NCBI GenBank assembly: GCA_045658985.1
Contig: JAZOWC010000066.1
Span: forward strand, 1-64,000
DNA length: 64,000 nucleotides
Reading direction: 5' to 3'
Source: RGIG3513 sp045658985
GTDB taxonomy: Bacteria > Bacillota > Clostridia > Oscillospirales > Butyricicoccaceae
Made by a program: the position numbers and the translations under genes. Below the pieces are notes generated by a model that was given only the letters and a program-made list of their open reading frames with translations, had not been told where the DNA came from and made no database searches. Shown one piece after another: positions 42,819 through 51,622 of this stretch. Numbering within the stretch: the stretch's first letter is position 1; each line of letters starts with the position of its first letter.

Positions 42819-42847
42819 TTTACCTTTTGGGAATTATTTGGTATAAT
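42819..42847 (+). promoter_or_regulatory. Promoter of the DnaD-like gene
   Basis: TTTACC (42819-42824), 17-base spacer, TATAAT (42842-42847). Divergent from glmU; an AAAAGCCGAAAA...TTTTTCGGCTTTT long-range inverted repeat lies between the two promoters (about 42733-42807). Confidence 0.65.
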
Positions 42848-42878
42848 AAAGTGTAAACTTTGAAAGGGAGGCATCCAT

Positions 42879-44090
42879 ATGGAAAAACAGCTCATACTGC
42901 GGGCAGATACTGCCGCCGCGGCTGCCATGATATGCCGTTCGGGCGCTCCCGATGCCGCCCTTTTGTATCTGTTTTTGGTCAAAAACGGCGGCAGAGCCAC
43001 CGTTATGCAGGCCGCAGACGGTCTCGGCATCCCCGACAGACGTGTGCTCAAAGCTTTCGACACACTGCTGCTTTACGGCATAGTGTCGGCAGAGGGCGCC
43101 GCTCCCCCCGCACAGCACACTGAGCTTCCCGCCGCCGAGCTGGCCGAGCGCAGAGAGGGCAATCCCGAGTTTGCGGGACTGTGCAGCTATCTTGAGGGAG
43201 CGCTGGGCAGGATAATGTCCCGCCGCGAGCTGGAGACTCTGTGCACCCTGCACTTTGATCTGGGTATAGAGTGCGACGCGCTCATGCTGATGATCAACCA
43301 CTGCCGATCCCGCAGACGGCTGAGCATCCGCGAGATGGAACGGCTCGGCTATCAGTGGAGCGACAGCGGTGTGCTGACCTACGACCGCGCCGCACAGCTC
43401 ATGGATGAGCTGAAAGAAAAAAACAGCCGTGTCAGTCAGATAATGGGCCTGTTCGGGCTCTATAACCGCCGTCCCTCGGACACCGAACGTGAGTTTATCG
43501 AAAAATGGATCGGTCTCGGCTTTGACAACGATATGCTCAAGCTTGCCTACGAGCGCATGACCGAGCGCATACACGAGGTGTCATTCCCCTACCTCAACGC
43601 CATACTGGAGCGTTGGGCGGCTGCGGGAGTGACCACCCGCGAAAAAGCCGAGCAGGAGCGCCGCCGCCGTGCCGAGCAGGCACTGGCCGATGCCGCCTCC
43701 TCCGCCGCGCCCTCCGACGATGCTCTGGAGGCTCAGGTGCTGGCCGCATTTGAGAAGAAGCGGCACAACCGTGAGCTCCGTCAGCAGCGCAGGCTGGAGG
43801 AGCTGATACGCAAGAGCGAGGAGTTTGCCGCGCTGGAGAAACAGATGCGTCTGTGTTCCTCTCAGGCTGCGCGCGCATCGGGCGAACGCCGGCAGGCTCT
43901 CCTCCGCGAAAAAGAATCCATTCTCCTCTCCCGCCGCAGTCTGCTTGAGAATCTGGGCTACTCCCCCGACTGGCTGGACAACACCCCCGACTGTCCGATC
44001 TGCGGCGACCGTGGCTTTGTGGGGGCAAACAAGTGCCTCTGCCTCAAAAAAGCTGTGGCCGAATTGAAAAAACAGCAAAAAATATCTTGA
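42879..44090 (+). CDS. DnaD-domain replication protein fused to DnaI/DnaC-type zinc segment
   Basis: 403 residues. N-terminal winged-helix region (about 20-75) and a DnaD/DnaB_2 domain (about 120-255; WIGLGFDNDMLKLAYER, YLNAILERWAAAGV). A charged coiled linker follows (about 260-345). The last 60 residues, YSPDWLDNTPDCPICGDRGF followed by VGANKCLCLKKA, have four Cys in the pattern CxxC...CxC seen at the N-terminus of DnaC/DnaI helicase loaders, but no AAA+ domain follows before the stop. It probably helps load the replicative helicase. Usually the ATPase gene is next door; here the next gene is a CofE-like ligase. RBS AAAGGGAGG. Confidence 0.8.
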   Translation: MEKQLILRADTAAAAAMICRSGAPDAALLYLFLVKNGGRATVMQAADGLGIPDRRVLKAFDTLLLYGIVSAEGAAPPAQHTELPAAELAERREGNPEFAGLCSYLEGALGRIMSRRELETLCTLHFDLGIECDALMLMINHCRSRRRLSIREMERLGYQWSDSGVLTYDRAAQLMDELKEKNSRVSQIMGLFGLYNRRPSDTEREFIEKWIGLGFDNDMLKLAYERMTERIHEVSFPYLNAILERWAAAGVTTREKAEQERRRRAEQALADAASSAAPSDDALEAQVLAAFEKKRHNRELRQQRRLEELIRKSEEFAALEKQMRLCSSQAARASGERRQALLREKESILLSRRSLLENLGYSPDWLDNTPDCPICGDRGFVGANKCLCLKKAVAELKKQQKIS

Positions 44091-44162
44091 ACACGATCGG
44101 ATATAGTGGTATACTATAAGTTGTTTTTCTGGCAATGAATTTTTTCCGGAAGGTGAGAATAT

Positions 44163-45344
44163 ATGGCATCAACAATTTCCAGAGGTATCAAGGCTCCCAT
44201 CATCCGTCAGGGCGACGACATCGTCAAGGTTGTCTGTGACTCGGTCCTGGCAGCTATGAAAGAGGATAACTTCACACTCAACGACGGCGACGTGGTATCT
44301 GTCACCGAGGCTGTGGTTGCACGTGCAGACGGCAACTACGCATCCATCGACGATATCGCCGCAGACGTGAAGGCAAAGTTCGGCGGCGAGACCGTCGGCG
44401 TGGTCTTCCCCATCCTCAGCCGAAACCGCTTCTCCATCTGCCTCAAGGGTATCGCCCGCGGCGCAAAGAAGGTGGTCGTGCTGCTTTCTTACCCCTCCGA
44501 CGAGGTAGGCAACAGTCTGGTTGATCTGGATGCTCTCGACGAGAGCGGCATCAATCCTTTCAGCGACGTGCTGACCGTTGAGGATTTCCGCCGTGCTTTC
44601 GGCGCTCCCAAGCATACTTTCACCGGTGTTGACTACGTTCAGTTCTACACCGATATCATCGAGGGCGAAGGCGCAGAGGCAGAGGTTATCTTTGCCAACC
44701 ACGCCGAGGTCATCCTGGGTTACACCAAGAACGTCCTCTGCTGTGACATCCACTCCCGCGAGCGCACACAGCGCCGTGTCAAGGCTGCAGGCGGCGAGAC
44801 CGTTCTGACCCTGTGCGACATTATGAGCGCTCCCATCAATGGCAGCGGCTGCAACCCCCAGTACGGTCTGCTCGGCTCCAACAAGGCTACCGAGGACTCG
44901 GTCAAGCTCTTCCCCCGCAACGCTCAGGAGGTTGCCGAGAACATCAGCAAGACTCTGTCCGAGCTGACCGGCAAGCGCATCGAGGCCATGATCTACGGCG
45001 ACGGTGCATTCCGTGATCCCGTGGGCAAGATCTGGGAGCTGGCCGATCCCGTTGTGGGCGTTGGCTACACCAAGGGCCTCATCGGTCTGCCCAACGAGCT
45101 CAAGCTCAAGTTTTTGGCCGACAATGATTTTGCCGATCTCAGCGGCGACGCTCTGGCAGACGCCATCCGTCAGCGCATCCGCGAGAAGAACCGTGACCTC
45201 AAGGGCGATATGACCAGCGAGGGCACCACTCCCCGTCGCCTGACCGACCTCATCGGCTCGCTGTGCGACCTGACAAGCGGCAGCGGTGACAAGGGCACCC
45301 CCATCGTTGTGGTACAGAACTACTTCAACAACTACGCAAACTGA
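44163..45344 (+). CDS. Coenzyme F420-0:L-glutamate ligase-like protein
   Basis: 393 residues. CofE family (F420_ligase): RGIKAPIIRQGDDIVKVV, DGDVVSVTEAVVARADG, and the central SGCNPQYGLLGSN. CofE adds glutamates to F420-0, but Clostridia of this type are not known to make F420 and no other F420 gene is in the window, so the real substrate is uncertain; a gamma-glutamyl transfer to another acceptor is possible. Own RBS (GGAAGG), terminator at 45361-45393. Codon use is strongly biased (GGC, AAG, GAG), suggesting high expression. Confidence 0.8.
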   Translation: MASTISRGIKAPIIRQGDDIVKVVCDSVLAAMKEDNFTLNDGDVVSVTEAVVARADGNYASIDDIAADVKAKFGGETVGVVFPILSRNRFSICLKGIARGAKKVVVLLSYPSDEVGNSLVDLDALDESGINPFSDVLTVEDFRRAFGAPKHTFTGVDYVQFYTDIIEGEGAEAEVIFANHAEVILGYTKNVLCCDIHSRERTQRRVKAAGGETVLTLCDIMSAPINGSGCNPQYGLLGSNKATEDSVKLFPRNAQEVAENISKTLSELTGKRIEAMIYGDGAFRDPVGKIWELADPVVGVGYTKGLIGLPNELKLKFLADNDFADLSGDALADAIRQRIREKNRDLKGDMTSEGTTPRRLTDLIGSLCDLTSGSGDKGTPIVVVQNYFNNYAN

Positions 45345-45360
45345 TATATCGGTATTTATT

Positions 45361-45393
45361 TCGGGCATCTTTCAGAAGATGCCCGATTTTTTT
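45361..45393 (+). terminator. Terminator of the CofE-like gene
   Basis: 10-bp stem TCGGGCATCT (45361-45370) with AGATGCCCGA (45377-45386), followed by T7. Confidence 0.9.
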
Positions 45394-45454
45394 GCGCCCG
45401 GATACCATATATTGGATAATCTGTCAGTGTTAATACAACATTTACTTTTTTGGC

Positions 45455-45484
45455 TTGACAAGAGTCGCCGTTTTATCATACTAT
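45455..45484 (+). promoter_or_regulatory. Promoter of the membrane-anchored protein gene at 45525
   Basis: Perfect TTGACA (45455-45460), 18-base spacer, TACTAT (45479-45484). Confidence 0.6.
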
Positions 45485-45524
45485 ATATGTGTATAGGTAT
45501 ATAATCTGTTCAGGAGGGAAAAGT

Positions 45525-46694
45525 ATGAAAACCACCTTTGGAAGCGCGGGTGCATCCCGTATAAAAAGCACTATCCTCAGCGTGCTGGCCGTACTGCTGT
45601 TTTTGGCGGCGCTGGTATGCGTGATAATCGCACTTGTCAGGAGTCCCGAGGCTCCACCCGTCAACGATCCTTCTGCAGACAATCCCTCCACGGGTGACGA
45701 TACCCCCACCAAGCCCGCACCTCCCACCGGCAGTGTCAAGACCATCTCCGAATACGCCCTGCCCATCACCTATCAGGATGAATCGGGCAGCGCCGCCATC
45801 GAGACGGTCACCGACATCCTGCTCCGCGAGCTTATCGCCGCCGCATCCAACTCGGACACCTCCGCATTCAAGGTGACCAAGATCCTGTCGGTCACACCCG
45901 CACTGTTCAACCACACTCAGGACACCTCCTCGGTGTGTGCTTCTCCCCTCAGCGCCAACGTATGGTTCGTCAGCAGCCGCGCCAAGGTAGAGTTCACCGG
46001 CAATCTGACCGTTGACTCTGACGGAGAGGCCTTCCTCGGCGGCAGATATATCGTCAAATCGGGCAAGACCTACACCCTCTACGAGCAGGCAGAGTACGAG
46101 GCAATGCCTCCCGTGGAGATCCCCACCTTTGTATGGGGTGAGTATGACGCAAGCACCACCATCGGCAAAGAGGAAATGACCATGAGCTGCGGCATCAAGT
46201 TAGGCTCGGTATACTCGGTGGTCGAGAGCAAAATGAACGGCTTTGACTCGGTCAGCGATACCGACTCCCGCACCAAGACAGCCACCAAGGCGGGTTATAC
46301 CTTCACGTTCACCCTGGTGGACGCAGGCAGCAACTCTGCCAACGACTACGGCCTGCCCCACGACGGCGAATACCACCTGACCTACATCGTTGCCGACGAG
46401 ACCTGCGCCGATGAGTTCCCCCGCGGCATCAAGATCGGTGACAGTATTGAGGACGTGTTCACCAAGTTCCCCGTTGCAAACACCAAGCTCCAGCAGTGGA
46501 AGGAGCAGAGACTCTACGGCGCATACGAGAACGCTGAGGGCAAGGTGTACTGCTTCCTCGAATACCGCACCTATCTGGCAAGCTACCGCATAATCGCGCA
46601 GGACACCGGCAGAGAGCATATCGCTATCAGCTTCAGCAAGGCAAACGGCAGCGATCCCAACAAAGTCAACGGCTTTGAGTGGTTTATGGAGTAA
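45525..46694 (+). CDS. Membrane-anchored extracytoplasmic protein of unknown function
   Basis: 389 residues from the ATG at 45525 (AGGAGGG upstream). Short cytoplasmic start (MKTTFGSAGASRIKS), one helix (about 17-39), then a Pro/Thr/Asp-rich external linker (PSADNPSTGDDTPTKPAPP) and a globular domain of about 310 residues without recognised motifs. The segment IGKEEMTMSCGIKLGSVYSV and a later RGIKIGDSIEDVFTKFP resemble paired small sensor-like repeats, but I cannot name a family. Single gene with its own promoter and terminator. Confidence 0.75.
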   Translation: MKTTFGSAGASRIKSTILSVLAVLLFLAALVCVIIALVRSPEAPPVNDPSADNPSTGDDTPTKPAPPTGSVKTISEYALPITYQDESGSAAIETVTDILLRELIAAASNSDTSAFKVTKILSVTPALFNHTQDTSSVCASPLSANVWFVSSRAKVEFTGNLTVDSDGEAFLGGRYIVKSGKTYTLYEQAEYEAMPPVEIPTFVWGEYDASTTIGKEEMTMSCGIKLGSVYSVVESKMNGFDSVSDTDSRTKTATKAGYTFTFTLVDAGSNSANDYGLPHDGEYHLTYIVADETCADEFPRGIKIGDSIEDVFTKFPVANTKLQQWKEQRLYGAYENAEGKVYCFLEYRTYLASYRIIAQDTGREHIAISFSKANGSDPNKVNGFEWFME

Positions 46695-46735
46695 ACCGAA
46701 AAAAGCGGCAAGGCCCGTATTAATACAAAGTTTAC

Positions 46736-46765
46736 AGTCCCGACAGATAATCTGTCGGGACTTTT
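46736..46765 (+). terminator. Terminator of the 45525 gene
   Basis: 13-bp stem AGTCCCGACAGAT (46736-46748) with ATCTGTCGGGACT (46750-46762), followed by T4. Confidence 0.85.
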
Positions 46766-46766
46766 G

Positions 46767-46795
46767 TTGCACAGGCGGCAAAAATGCGGTATAAT
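46767..46795 (+). promoter_or_regulatory. Promoter of the 73-residue membrane protein gene
   Basis: TTGCAC (46767-46772), 17-base spacer, perfect TATAAT (46790-46795), starting directly after the upstream terminator. Confidence 0.7.
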
Positions 46796-46839
46796 GGGTA
46801 TACAGAATGTACACCCATCACAAAAAGGGAGGTTTTGAT

Positions 46840-47061
46840 ATGAATAATAATTACATAGGTTTTGACCTGCTGCTTGCGATCTTTGCCTTTGGAATGGGAC
46901 TTTTTATGGCGCTGAAGCCCAACATAGTATGGACGCTCCAACACCTGATGAGCGTACGCGACGGCGAGCCTACCAATTATTATCTCATAAGTACCAGAAT
47001 CACCGGAATTGTGCTTGTGATCCTTGCAGTAGTATGCGTTGTACTGACGGTTGCCGGCTGA
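46840..47061 (+). CDS. Small two-helix membrane protein
   Basis: 73 residues from the ATG at 46840 (AAAGGGAGG 7 bases upstream). Helices at about 8-24 (LLLAIFAFGMGLFMALK) and 52-72 (TGIVLVILAVVCVVLTVAG), joined by a loop with KPNIVWTLQHLMSVRDGEP, a motif that recalls small DUF6199-type proteins (weak memory, not checked). It has its own promoter and a terminator at 47083-47115. Function unknown. Confidence 0.7.
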   Translation: MNNNYIGFDLLLAIFAFGMGLFMALKPNIVWTLQHLMSVRDGEPTNYYLISTRITGIVLVILAVVCVVLTVAG

Positions 47062-47082
47062 AAGAGCAAAATCCGATATAAC

Positions 47083-47115
47083 AAAAAGCTCTTGCCGGGT
47101 GGCAGGAGCTGTTTT
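47083..47115. terminator. Bidirectional terminator between two convergent small genes
   Basis: AGCTCTTGCC (47087-47096) pairs with GGCAGGAGCT (47101-47110), one G-U pair, flanked by A5 and TTTTATT. Confidence 0.75.
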
Positions 47116-47127
47116 ATTATTTTATTA

Positions 47128-47580
47128 TTAGTCATTCGTGCTGTATTTATCCCTGTATTCCTGATATGGGTCAAGAGGACGCTCATAGAAAAAGGTGGCG
47201 CACTGTTTTATAAACTCGCCCTGTTCGTATATCACATGAGTCTTGCCCTTCCACCAGACGGTTTGGTCGTTGGCTTCAACCGTAATTTCACTGCCGTCGT
47301 CCAGCACATAGGTCAGCCGAACAACGGGAGTACCCTCTGCGGGCTTTTTGAGCGGTTCATACTTCAGGGCTCCAAGCAGCGCTTGCGCCATATTGATGGA
47401 CGCGGTGTCCACGTACTTCCTTGTATCTCCCGGATAATCGGTATGCTCAACAATGATCTTGGTGATATCCTCCGCATCGGGCGTATCGGGGAGACGTATG
47501 CTGTGAGACAACAAATACTGCACAATTCCGAAGAACAGCACGCATACACACAGCAGAACCCAACCAAGCACTTTTTTCAT
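47128..47580 (-). CDS. Membrane-anchored small protein of unknown function
   Basis: 150 residues from the ATG at 47580, preceded by GGGGAG. One N-terminal helix (about 3-23, VLGWVLLCVCVLFFGIVQYL), then an external domain of about 125 residues rich in charged residues (EITVEANDQTVWWKGKTHVI, ending DKYSTND). No family recognised. It may be an unlipidated exported protein; the helix lacks a clear cleavage site. Flanked by two terminators with nearly the same stem sequence. Confidence 0.7.
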   Translation of the reverse strand: MKKVLGWVLLCVCVLFFGIVQYLLSHSIRLPDTPDAEDITKIIVEHTDYPGDTRKYVDTASINMAQALLGALKYEPLKKPAEGTPVVRLTYVLDDGSEITVEANDQTVWWKGKTHVIYEQGEFIKQCATFFYERPLDPYQEYRDKYSTND

Positions 47581-47773
47581 AGTATGTGTCTCCCCTTTCA
47601 TCGACATTGTAATTTAATTATAACGTATACGCCAGAAAACAAATCAAGACGCAGTTTGTCTATCATCATTATACACTATCAGCACTGCAGTGTCAACAAA
47701 GCTAAATAAGCTTGAGCTTTACGTAATTTAAGCCACCATATATCAATCCACTGTGAATCTACAATCAAGATGC

Positions 47774-47807
47774 AAAAAAGCTCCTGCCAAAGTGGCAAGA
47801 GCTTTTT
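47774..47807 (-). terminator. Terminator of the fakA operon
   Basis: AGCTCCTGCC (47779-47788) pairs with GGCAAGAGCT (47794-47803), flanked by A6 and T5; 10 bases past the fakA stop. Confidence 0.75.
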
Positions 47808-47816
47808 GTATTTTGT

Positions 47817-49502
47817 TTATTCAACCGATACGATATAGGAGTATACGGGCTGGCCGCCGGGGACGATGGTGATCTCGGCATTGGGAGCGGCAGACTTGAA
47901 TGCGCTCTCCATAACCTTGTCGGTCTGCTCGTTGGCGCCCTCACCGGAGAACACGGTGATGAAGCCCGACTGGCGGCTGCACATAGACTTGGCAAGCTTC
48001 TTTGCAACGTCCTCAAAGCGGCTGCTGTTGTGTACCAGCTTGCCCTCGCTGAGGCACATAAAGTCGCCTTCTCTGATCTTTTTGCCGTCAAAGTCGCTGT
48101 CGCGGGCGGCAAAGGTGATCTGTCCGGAGGCAACGTTGGCCATAGCTTCTTTCATAGCATCGCGGTTGGTGTCCGAATCGGCTTCGGGGTCATAGGATAT
48201 CATAGCGCTGATGCCCTGAGGCACGGTGCGGCTCTCGATAACGATGACTTCTTTGCTGCTCAGGGGCACTGCCTGCTGAGCGGCCATAATGATGTTCTTG
48301 TTGTTGGGCAGAACAAACACAGTATGTGCGGGGGTCGCGTCCACGGCGCGGAGGATGTCCTCGGTGGAGGGGTTCATGGTCTGGCCGCCCTCTACCACGT
48401 TGTCAACACCCAGATCGCGGAAGACTCCGCATACGCCCTCACCTGCCGCAACAGATACAAAGCCGTAGCGGTTGACAGGCTCGGCAATGACGCGGTCCTG
48501 CATCTTGTTCTCCAGCTCATCCTGCATCTTCTTCATATGCTGCTCGCGCATATTCTCGACCTTGACCGAGATGAGTGCGCCGTATTTGAGGCCCTCGCCC
48601 AGTGCGCGGTCGGGTGCATCGGTGTGGACGTGGACTTTGATGACGTTCTCGTCGTCCACAACCACTACGCAGTCGCCAAGAGAATCCAGGAATGCACGGA
48701 GCTTGGAGGGACTGCGGCGGCGGTCACCGCGCTTGACCATAAACTCGGTGCAGTATGTAAAGGTGATCTCCTCTGTATCAAAGCTGGAGAAATCGGCTGT
48801 CTCCACGGTCATAGCCGTGGGCAGTGCGGGTGCGTCGTCCTTGTTGTACAGACCGGGCTCGCCCGTCAGGCTGACAAGCATAGCTTTGAGTATGACAACG
48901 TAGCCGTAGCCGCCTGCGTCGACAACACCGGCTTTTTTGAGGACTGGGTTCTGCTCCACAGTGTTCTCAAGAGCCTTCTCGGCGCTCTCGATAGCGTGGC
49001 GCAGCACGTCTTCGGCGTTGCGGTTTTTGCGTGCGAACTTAACGGCAGACTCGGCGCTGACGCGGGAAACCGTAAGAATGGTACCCTCCGCAGGCTTCAT
49101 AACCGCTTTGTATGCAGTCGCCGAGCCCTCTGCCAGAGCGTCTGCAAATGCAGCGCCGTCGACACTGGACTCGGTCTTGAGAACCTTTGCCATTCCCTTG
49201 AAAAGCAGGGATGTAATAACGCCCGAGTTGCCTCGTGCACCTCTCAGCAGTGCATCGGAGGTAACCTCACACACCCTCTTGAGTGTGGGGGACTGCAGAC
49301 GGGCAAGCTCGCCCGCCGCGTTGTTGAGTGTAAGCGACATATTTGTTCCTGTATCGCCGTCGGGCACAGGAAAAACATTGAGTGCATTGATAAGCTCTTT
49401 TTTGCTTTCTATTTCGGCTGCCGCTTCAAGTATCATGTCTCTCAGAGCTTCGCCGTTAATCATAGATGCCGGCTCCTGAGAAATGCTGCCCTTAGTAGCC
49501 AA
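47817..49502 (-). CDS. fakA: Fatty acid kinase subunit A-like protein (DAK2/DegV-like)
   Basis: 561 residues from a TTG start at 49502, supported by GGGAGG 8 bases upstream; an internal ATG (MINGEALRD) is 13 codons later and lacks an RBS. The N-terminal DhaL/DAK2 ATP-binding domain has FPVPDGDTGTNMSLT (magnesium-binding Asp triad) and RGARGNSGVITSLLFKG; the middle domain and a C-terminal DegV-like domain follow (VFVLPNNKNIIMAAQQA). FakA phosphorylates fatty acids presented by a FakB partner so that they enter phospholipid synthesis; no FakB gene is nearby. Pairs with asp23 as in other Firmicutes (yloU-yloV). Confidence 0.9.
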   Translation of the reverse strand: MATKGSISQEPASMINGEALRDMILEAAAEIESKKELINALNVFPVPDGDTGTNMSLTLNNAAGELARLQSPTLKRVCEVTSDALLRGARGNSGVITSLLFKGMAKVLKTESSVDGAAFADALAEGSATAYKAVMKPAEGTILTVSRVSAESAVKFARKNRNAEDVLRHAIESAEKALENTVEQNPVLKKAGVVDAGGYGYVVILKAMLVSLTGEPGLYNKDDAPALPTAMTVETADFSSFDTEEITFTYCTEFMVKRGDRRRSPSKLRAFLDSLGDCVVVVDDENVIKVHVHTDAPDRALGEGLKYGALISVKVENMREQHMKKMQDELENKMQDRVIAEPVNRYGFVSVAAGEGVCGVFRDLGVDNVVEGGQTMNPSTEDILRAVDATPAHTVFVLPNNKNIIMAAQQAVPLSSKEVIVIESRTVPQGISAMISYDPEADSDTNRDAMKEAMANVASGQITFAARDSDFDGKKIREGDFMCLSEGKLVHNSSRFEDVAKKLAKSMCSRQSGFITVFSGEGANEQTDKVMESAFKSAAPNAEITIVPGGQPVYSYIVSVE

Positions 49503-49520
49503 TGAGAACGCCTCCCTAAT

Positions 49521-49868
49521 TTATGCCTTTACCGCTTCTACGAGTACTTCAACCGTGCCTACGGTTATTCCCGTGCGCTTGGTGACCATATACTTGACTT
49601 CTTTGATGATCGAGCTGCATACAGCCTGAATATTGACTCCGCTGAGCACGATGATCTTCAGCTGAAGTGCAATAGTGCCGTCCTCACAGCAGCGCACCTT
49701 TACTCCTTTTTTGCGTGTGTCGCCTTTGAGGAGACGGACGATTCCGTCCATAGCGCCGGACGACGCCAGCCCCTTCACCCCAAAGCAGGTGGAAGCAGTG
49801 TCACTTGCCACAATGGCAATTACGTCGTTGGAGATACCGATAGTACCGAGTTCTGTAGTGAATTGCAT
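49521..49868 (-). CDS. Asp23/Gls24 family protein
   Basis: 115 residues from the ATG at 49868 (GGGAGG 6 bases upstream). Asp23/Gls24 (DUF322) envelope-stress protein, like Bacillus YloU: begins MQFTTELGTIGISNDVIAIV, then ASSGAMDGIVRLL and GTIALQLKIIVLSGVNI, ending TVGTVEVLVEAVKA. Family members associate with the membrane; the partner is probably the product of the next gene, fakA, 18 bases away. Promoter: extended -10 TG-C-TATAAT at 49916-49921. Confidence 0.9.
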   Translation of the reverse strand: MQFTTELGTIGISNDVIAIVASDTASTCFGVKGLASSGAMDGIVRLLKGDTRKKGVKVRCCEDGTIALQLKIIVLSGVNIQAVCSSIIKEVKYMVTKRTGITVGTVEVLVEAVKA

Positions 49869-49985
49869 AAACTGCCTCCCTTCAATTCTGGCAAAATCTA
49901 TTATCACAATTGGTTATTATAGCATACTATTACCGAAAAAGCGAGAGTTTTTTTGCTTTTTTGTAATATTTGTATGATTTTTATG

Positions 49986-50792
49986 TTATTTGAGCATTAT
50001 CATAGCTCCCTGCACACCTCGGTTTTCACCCCGGCGGCGGTGGGACCAAAACAGCTCCTCAGATGTTGTGCAGCAGGGGCAGAGGCTTGAGACGTCTATG
50101 TTTATGGGGGATAATCCGCGGCTGGTGAGGGTGATGTAGGTGATGTTTTTGAGGTCTATGTGCCACTTTTTGCCCTCTCTGTAAATATATTCGGAAATAT
50201 AGCTGTCATATGCCTGAAAAAGCGCCTCGGGCACGTCATCATCGCACTCAAAGCACCTGCGGCAGATGCTGGGGCCGATGGCTGCGTATATATCTTTTGC
50301 ACGGCAGCCGAAAATATCAATCATTTTGTCCAGAGTTTTTGACACGATTTTGTTGGCCACGCCACGCCAGCCTGCGTGGACTATTGCCGCCACCTGCTTC
50401 TTCTTGTCATAGAGCATGACCACCTGACAATCGGCATAGTATGCCGTGAGGCACACACCGGGCAGGTCGGTGATGAGAGCGTCCACCGGCTCGTCTGTGT
50501 CCACCTGCAGGGTATCTCTGCCGATGATGCGGATGTTGTCGGTGTGCTTCTGCTTTGTTGTGACGATGCTGTCCTCTGCGGCGCCCAGCAGAGCGCCTGC
50601 GCGGCGGTGATTTTCCGCCACGTTGCCCCGGCTGTCGTCACAATTGAGGCGAAAGTTGAGCGATGTGTATGCGCCGCTGCTCACTCCGCCGATCCTGGTA
50701 AAAAATGCGTGTGAAAGTCCTCGCTGCGGCTCCAGCTGGGGAGCCGTGTAGTATATAAATCCGTCTTTTTCGTTTCTGCGTAGTTCTGCCAT
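49986..50792 (-). CDS. pgeF: Peptidoglycan editing factor PgeF (YfiH/DUF152, multicopper polyphenol oxidase-like)
   Basis: 268 residues. DUF152 fold with the metal ligands His in KQKHTDN, Cys in YADCQVVML and His in VHAGWRG; IGPSICRRCFEC and SLCPCCTT near the C-terminus. In E. coli this family (YfiH) corrects peptidoglycan precursors that carry L-Ser in place of L-Ala; purine nucleoside activity is also reported for homologues. Monocistronic here, next to a YmdB-type gene. Confidence 0.88.
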   Translation of the reverse strand: MAELRRNEKDGFIYYTAPQLEPQRGLSHAFFTRIGGVSSGAYTSLNFRLNCDDSRGNVAENHRRAGALLGAAEDSIVTTKQKHTDNIRIIGRDTLQVDTDEPVDALITDLPGVCLTAYYADCQVVMLYDKKKQVAAIVHAGWRGVANKIVSKTLDKMIDIFGCRAKDIYAAIGPSICRRCFECDDDVPEALFQAYDSYISEYIYREGKKWHIDLKNITYITLTSRGLSPINIDVSSLCPCCTTSEELFWSHRRRGENRGVQGAMIMLK

Positions 50793-50841
50793 TGAAAATA
50801 TTCCTCTGTATATGCTCGGTTGATTGTGTTCTGTGTCAGGC

Positions 50842-51603
50842 TCAGCCCAGTTCTACTCTCTCGGCGCGGATGGCTCTGCGGCCGTCGGTCTCAAAAACAA
50901 AGCCCTGTATGCGCACGTCTCTGTCGGAGGGTTCAAATCGTGGTGCAAGATACCCTCTGAAATACTGCACCGACTGCTCGGGCTTGACGCCGATGACCGA
51001 CTCGATGCCGCCCGTCATGCCCAGATCGGTGATGTATGCCGTGCCCTTTGGCAGCACGCAGGCATCCGCCGTGGGAATGTGGGTATGTGTGCCCCATACA
51101 GCCGCCGCTCTGCCGTCCAGATAGAAGCCGAGGGCGCGTTTTTCGCTGGTGGACTCTGCGTGGAAGTCAAACACGAACAGATCGGCCTCCACCTCTTTGA
51201 ATATGCTGTCTGCCGCCGCAAAGGGGCAGGAAGCGTGAAAATCCATATTGTGTCTGCCGATCAGGTTGGCAACGCAGACACGGTAAGCACCCGCATCCAC
51301 CACGGTATAGCCTCTGCCGGGCAGGGCGGGATGGAGATTATATGGGCGGATGATGTCTCTGCGCTCATCAAGATAATCGCAGATCTGCCGATTGGCAAAG
51401 GTATGGTTGCCCAACGTTATAACGTCGGCACCCGCATAGAATATCTCGTCGGCAAGTTCGGGAGAGATGCCCCGCGAGCAGGCGTTCTCGCCGTTGACGA
51501 TAACAAGATCGGCACCGGTGGTTTTTTTGAGATGGTGAAGTTTGGCGCGAAGTATATCAACACCGGGACGTGAGCATACGTCGCCTATTGCCAAGATTTT
51601 CAC
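50842..51603 (-). CDS. YmdB-family metallophosphoesterase
   Basis: 253 residues from a GTG at 51603, which has AAAGGAG 9 bases upstream; the ATG 9 bases earlier directly touches the RBS. Metal-binding blocks AIGDVCSRPG, IVNGENA, TLGNHTF, FDFHAE and WGTHTHIPTAD match the YmdB/TIGR00282 phosphodiesterases, which act on 2',3'-cyclic nucleotides and influence biofilm and sporulation in Bacillus. Promoter overlaps that of the divergent tRNA gene. Confidence 0.9.
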   Translation of the reverse strand: MKILAIGDVCSRPGVDILRAKLHHLKKTTGADLVIVNGENACSRGISPELADEIFYAGADVITLGNHTFANRQICDYLDERRDIIRPYNLHPALPGRGYTVVDAGAYRVCVANLIGRHNMDFHASCPFAAADSIFKEVEADLFVFDFHAESTSEKRALGFYLDGRAAAVWGTHTHIPTADACVLPKGTAYITDLGMTGGIESVIGVKPEQSVQYFRGYLAPRFEPSDRDVRIQGFVFETDGRRAIRAERVELG

Positions 51604-51622
51604 AGCGATCATCTCCTTTCTA

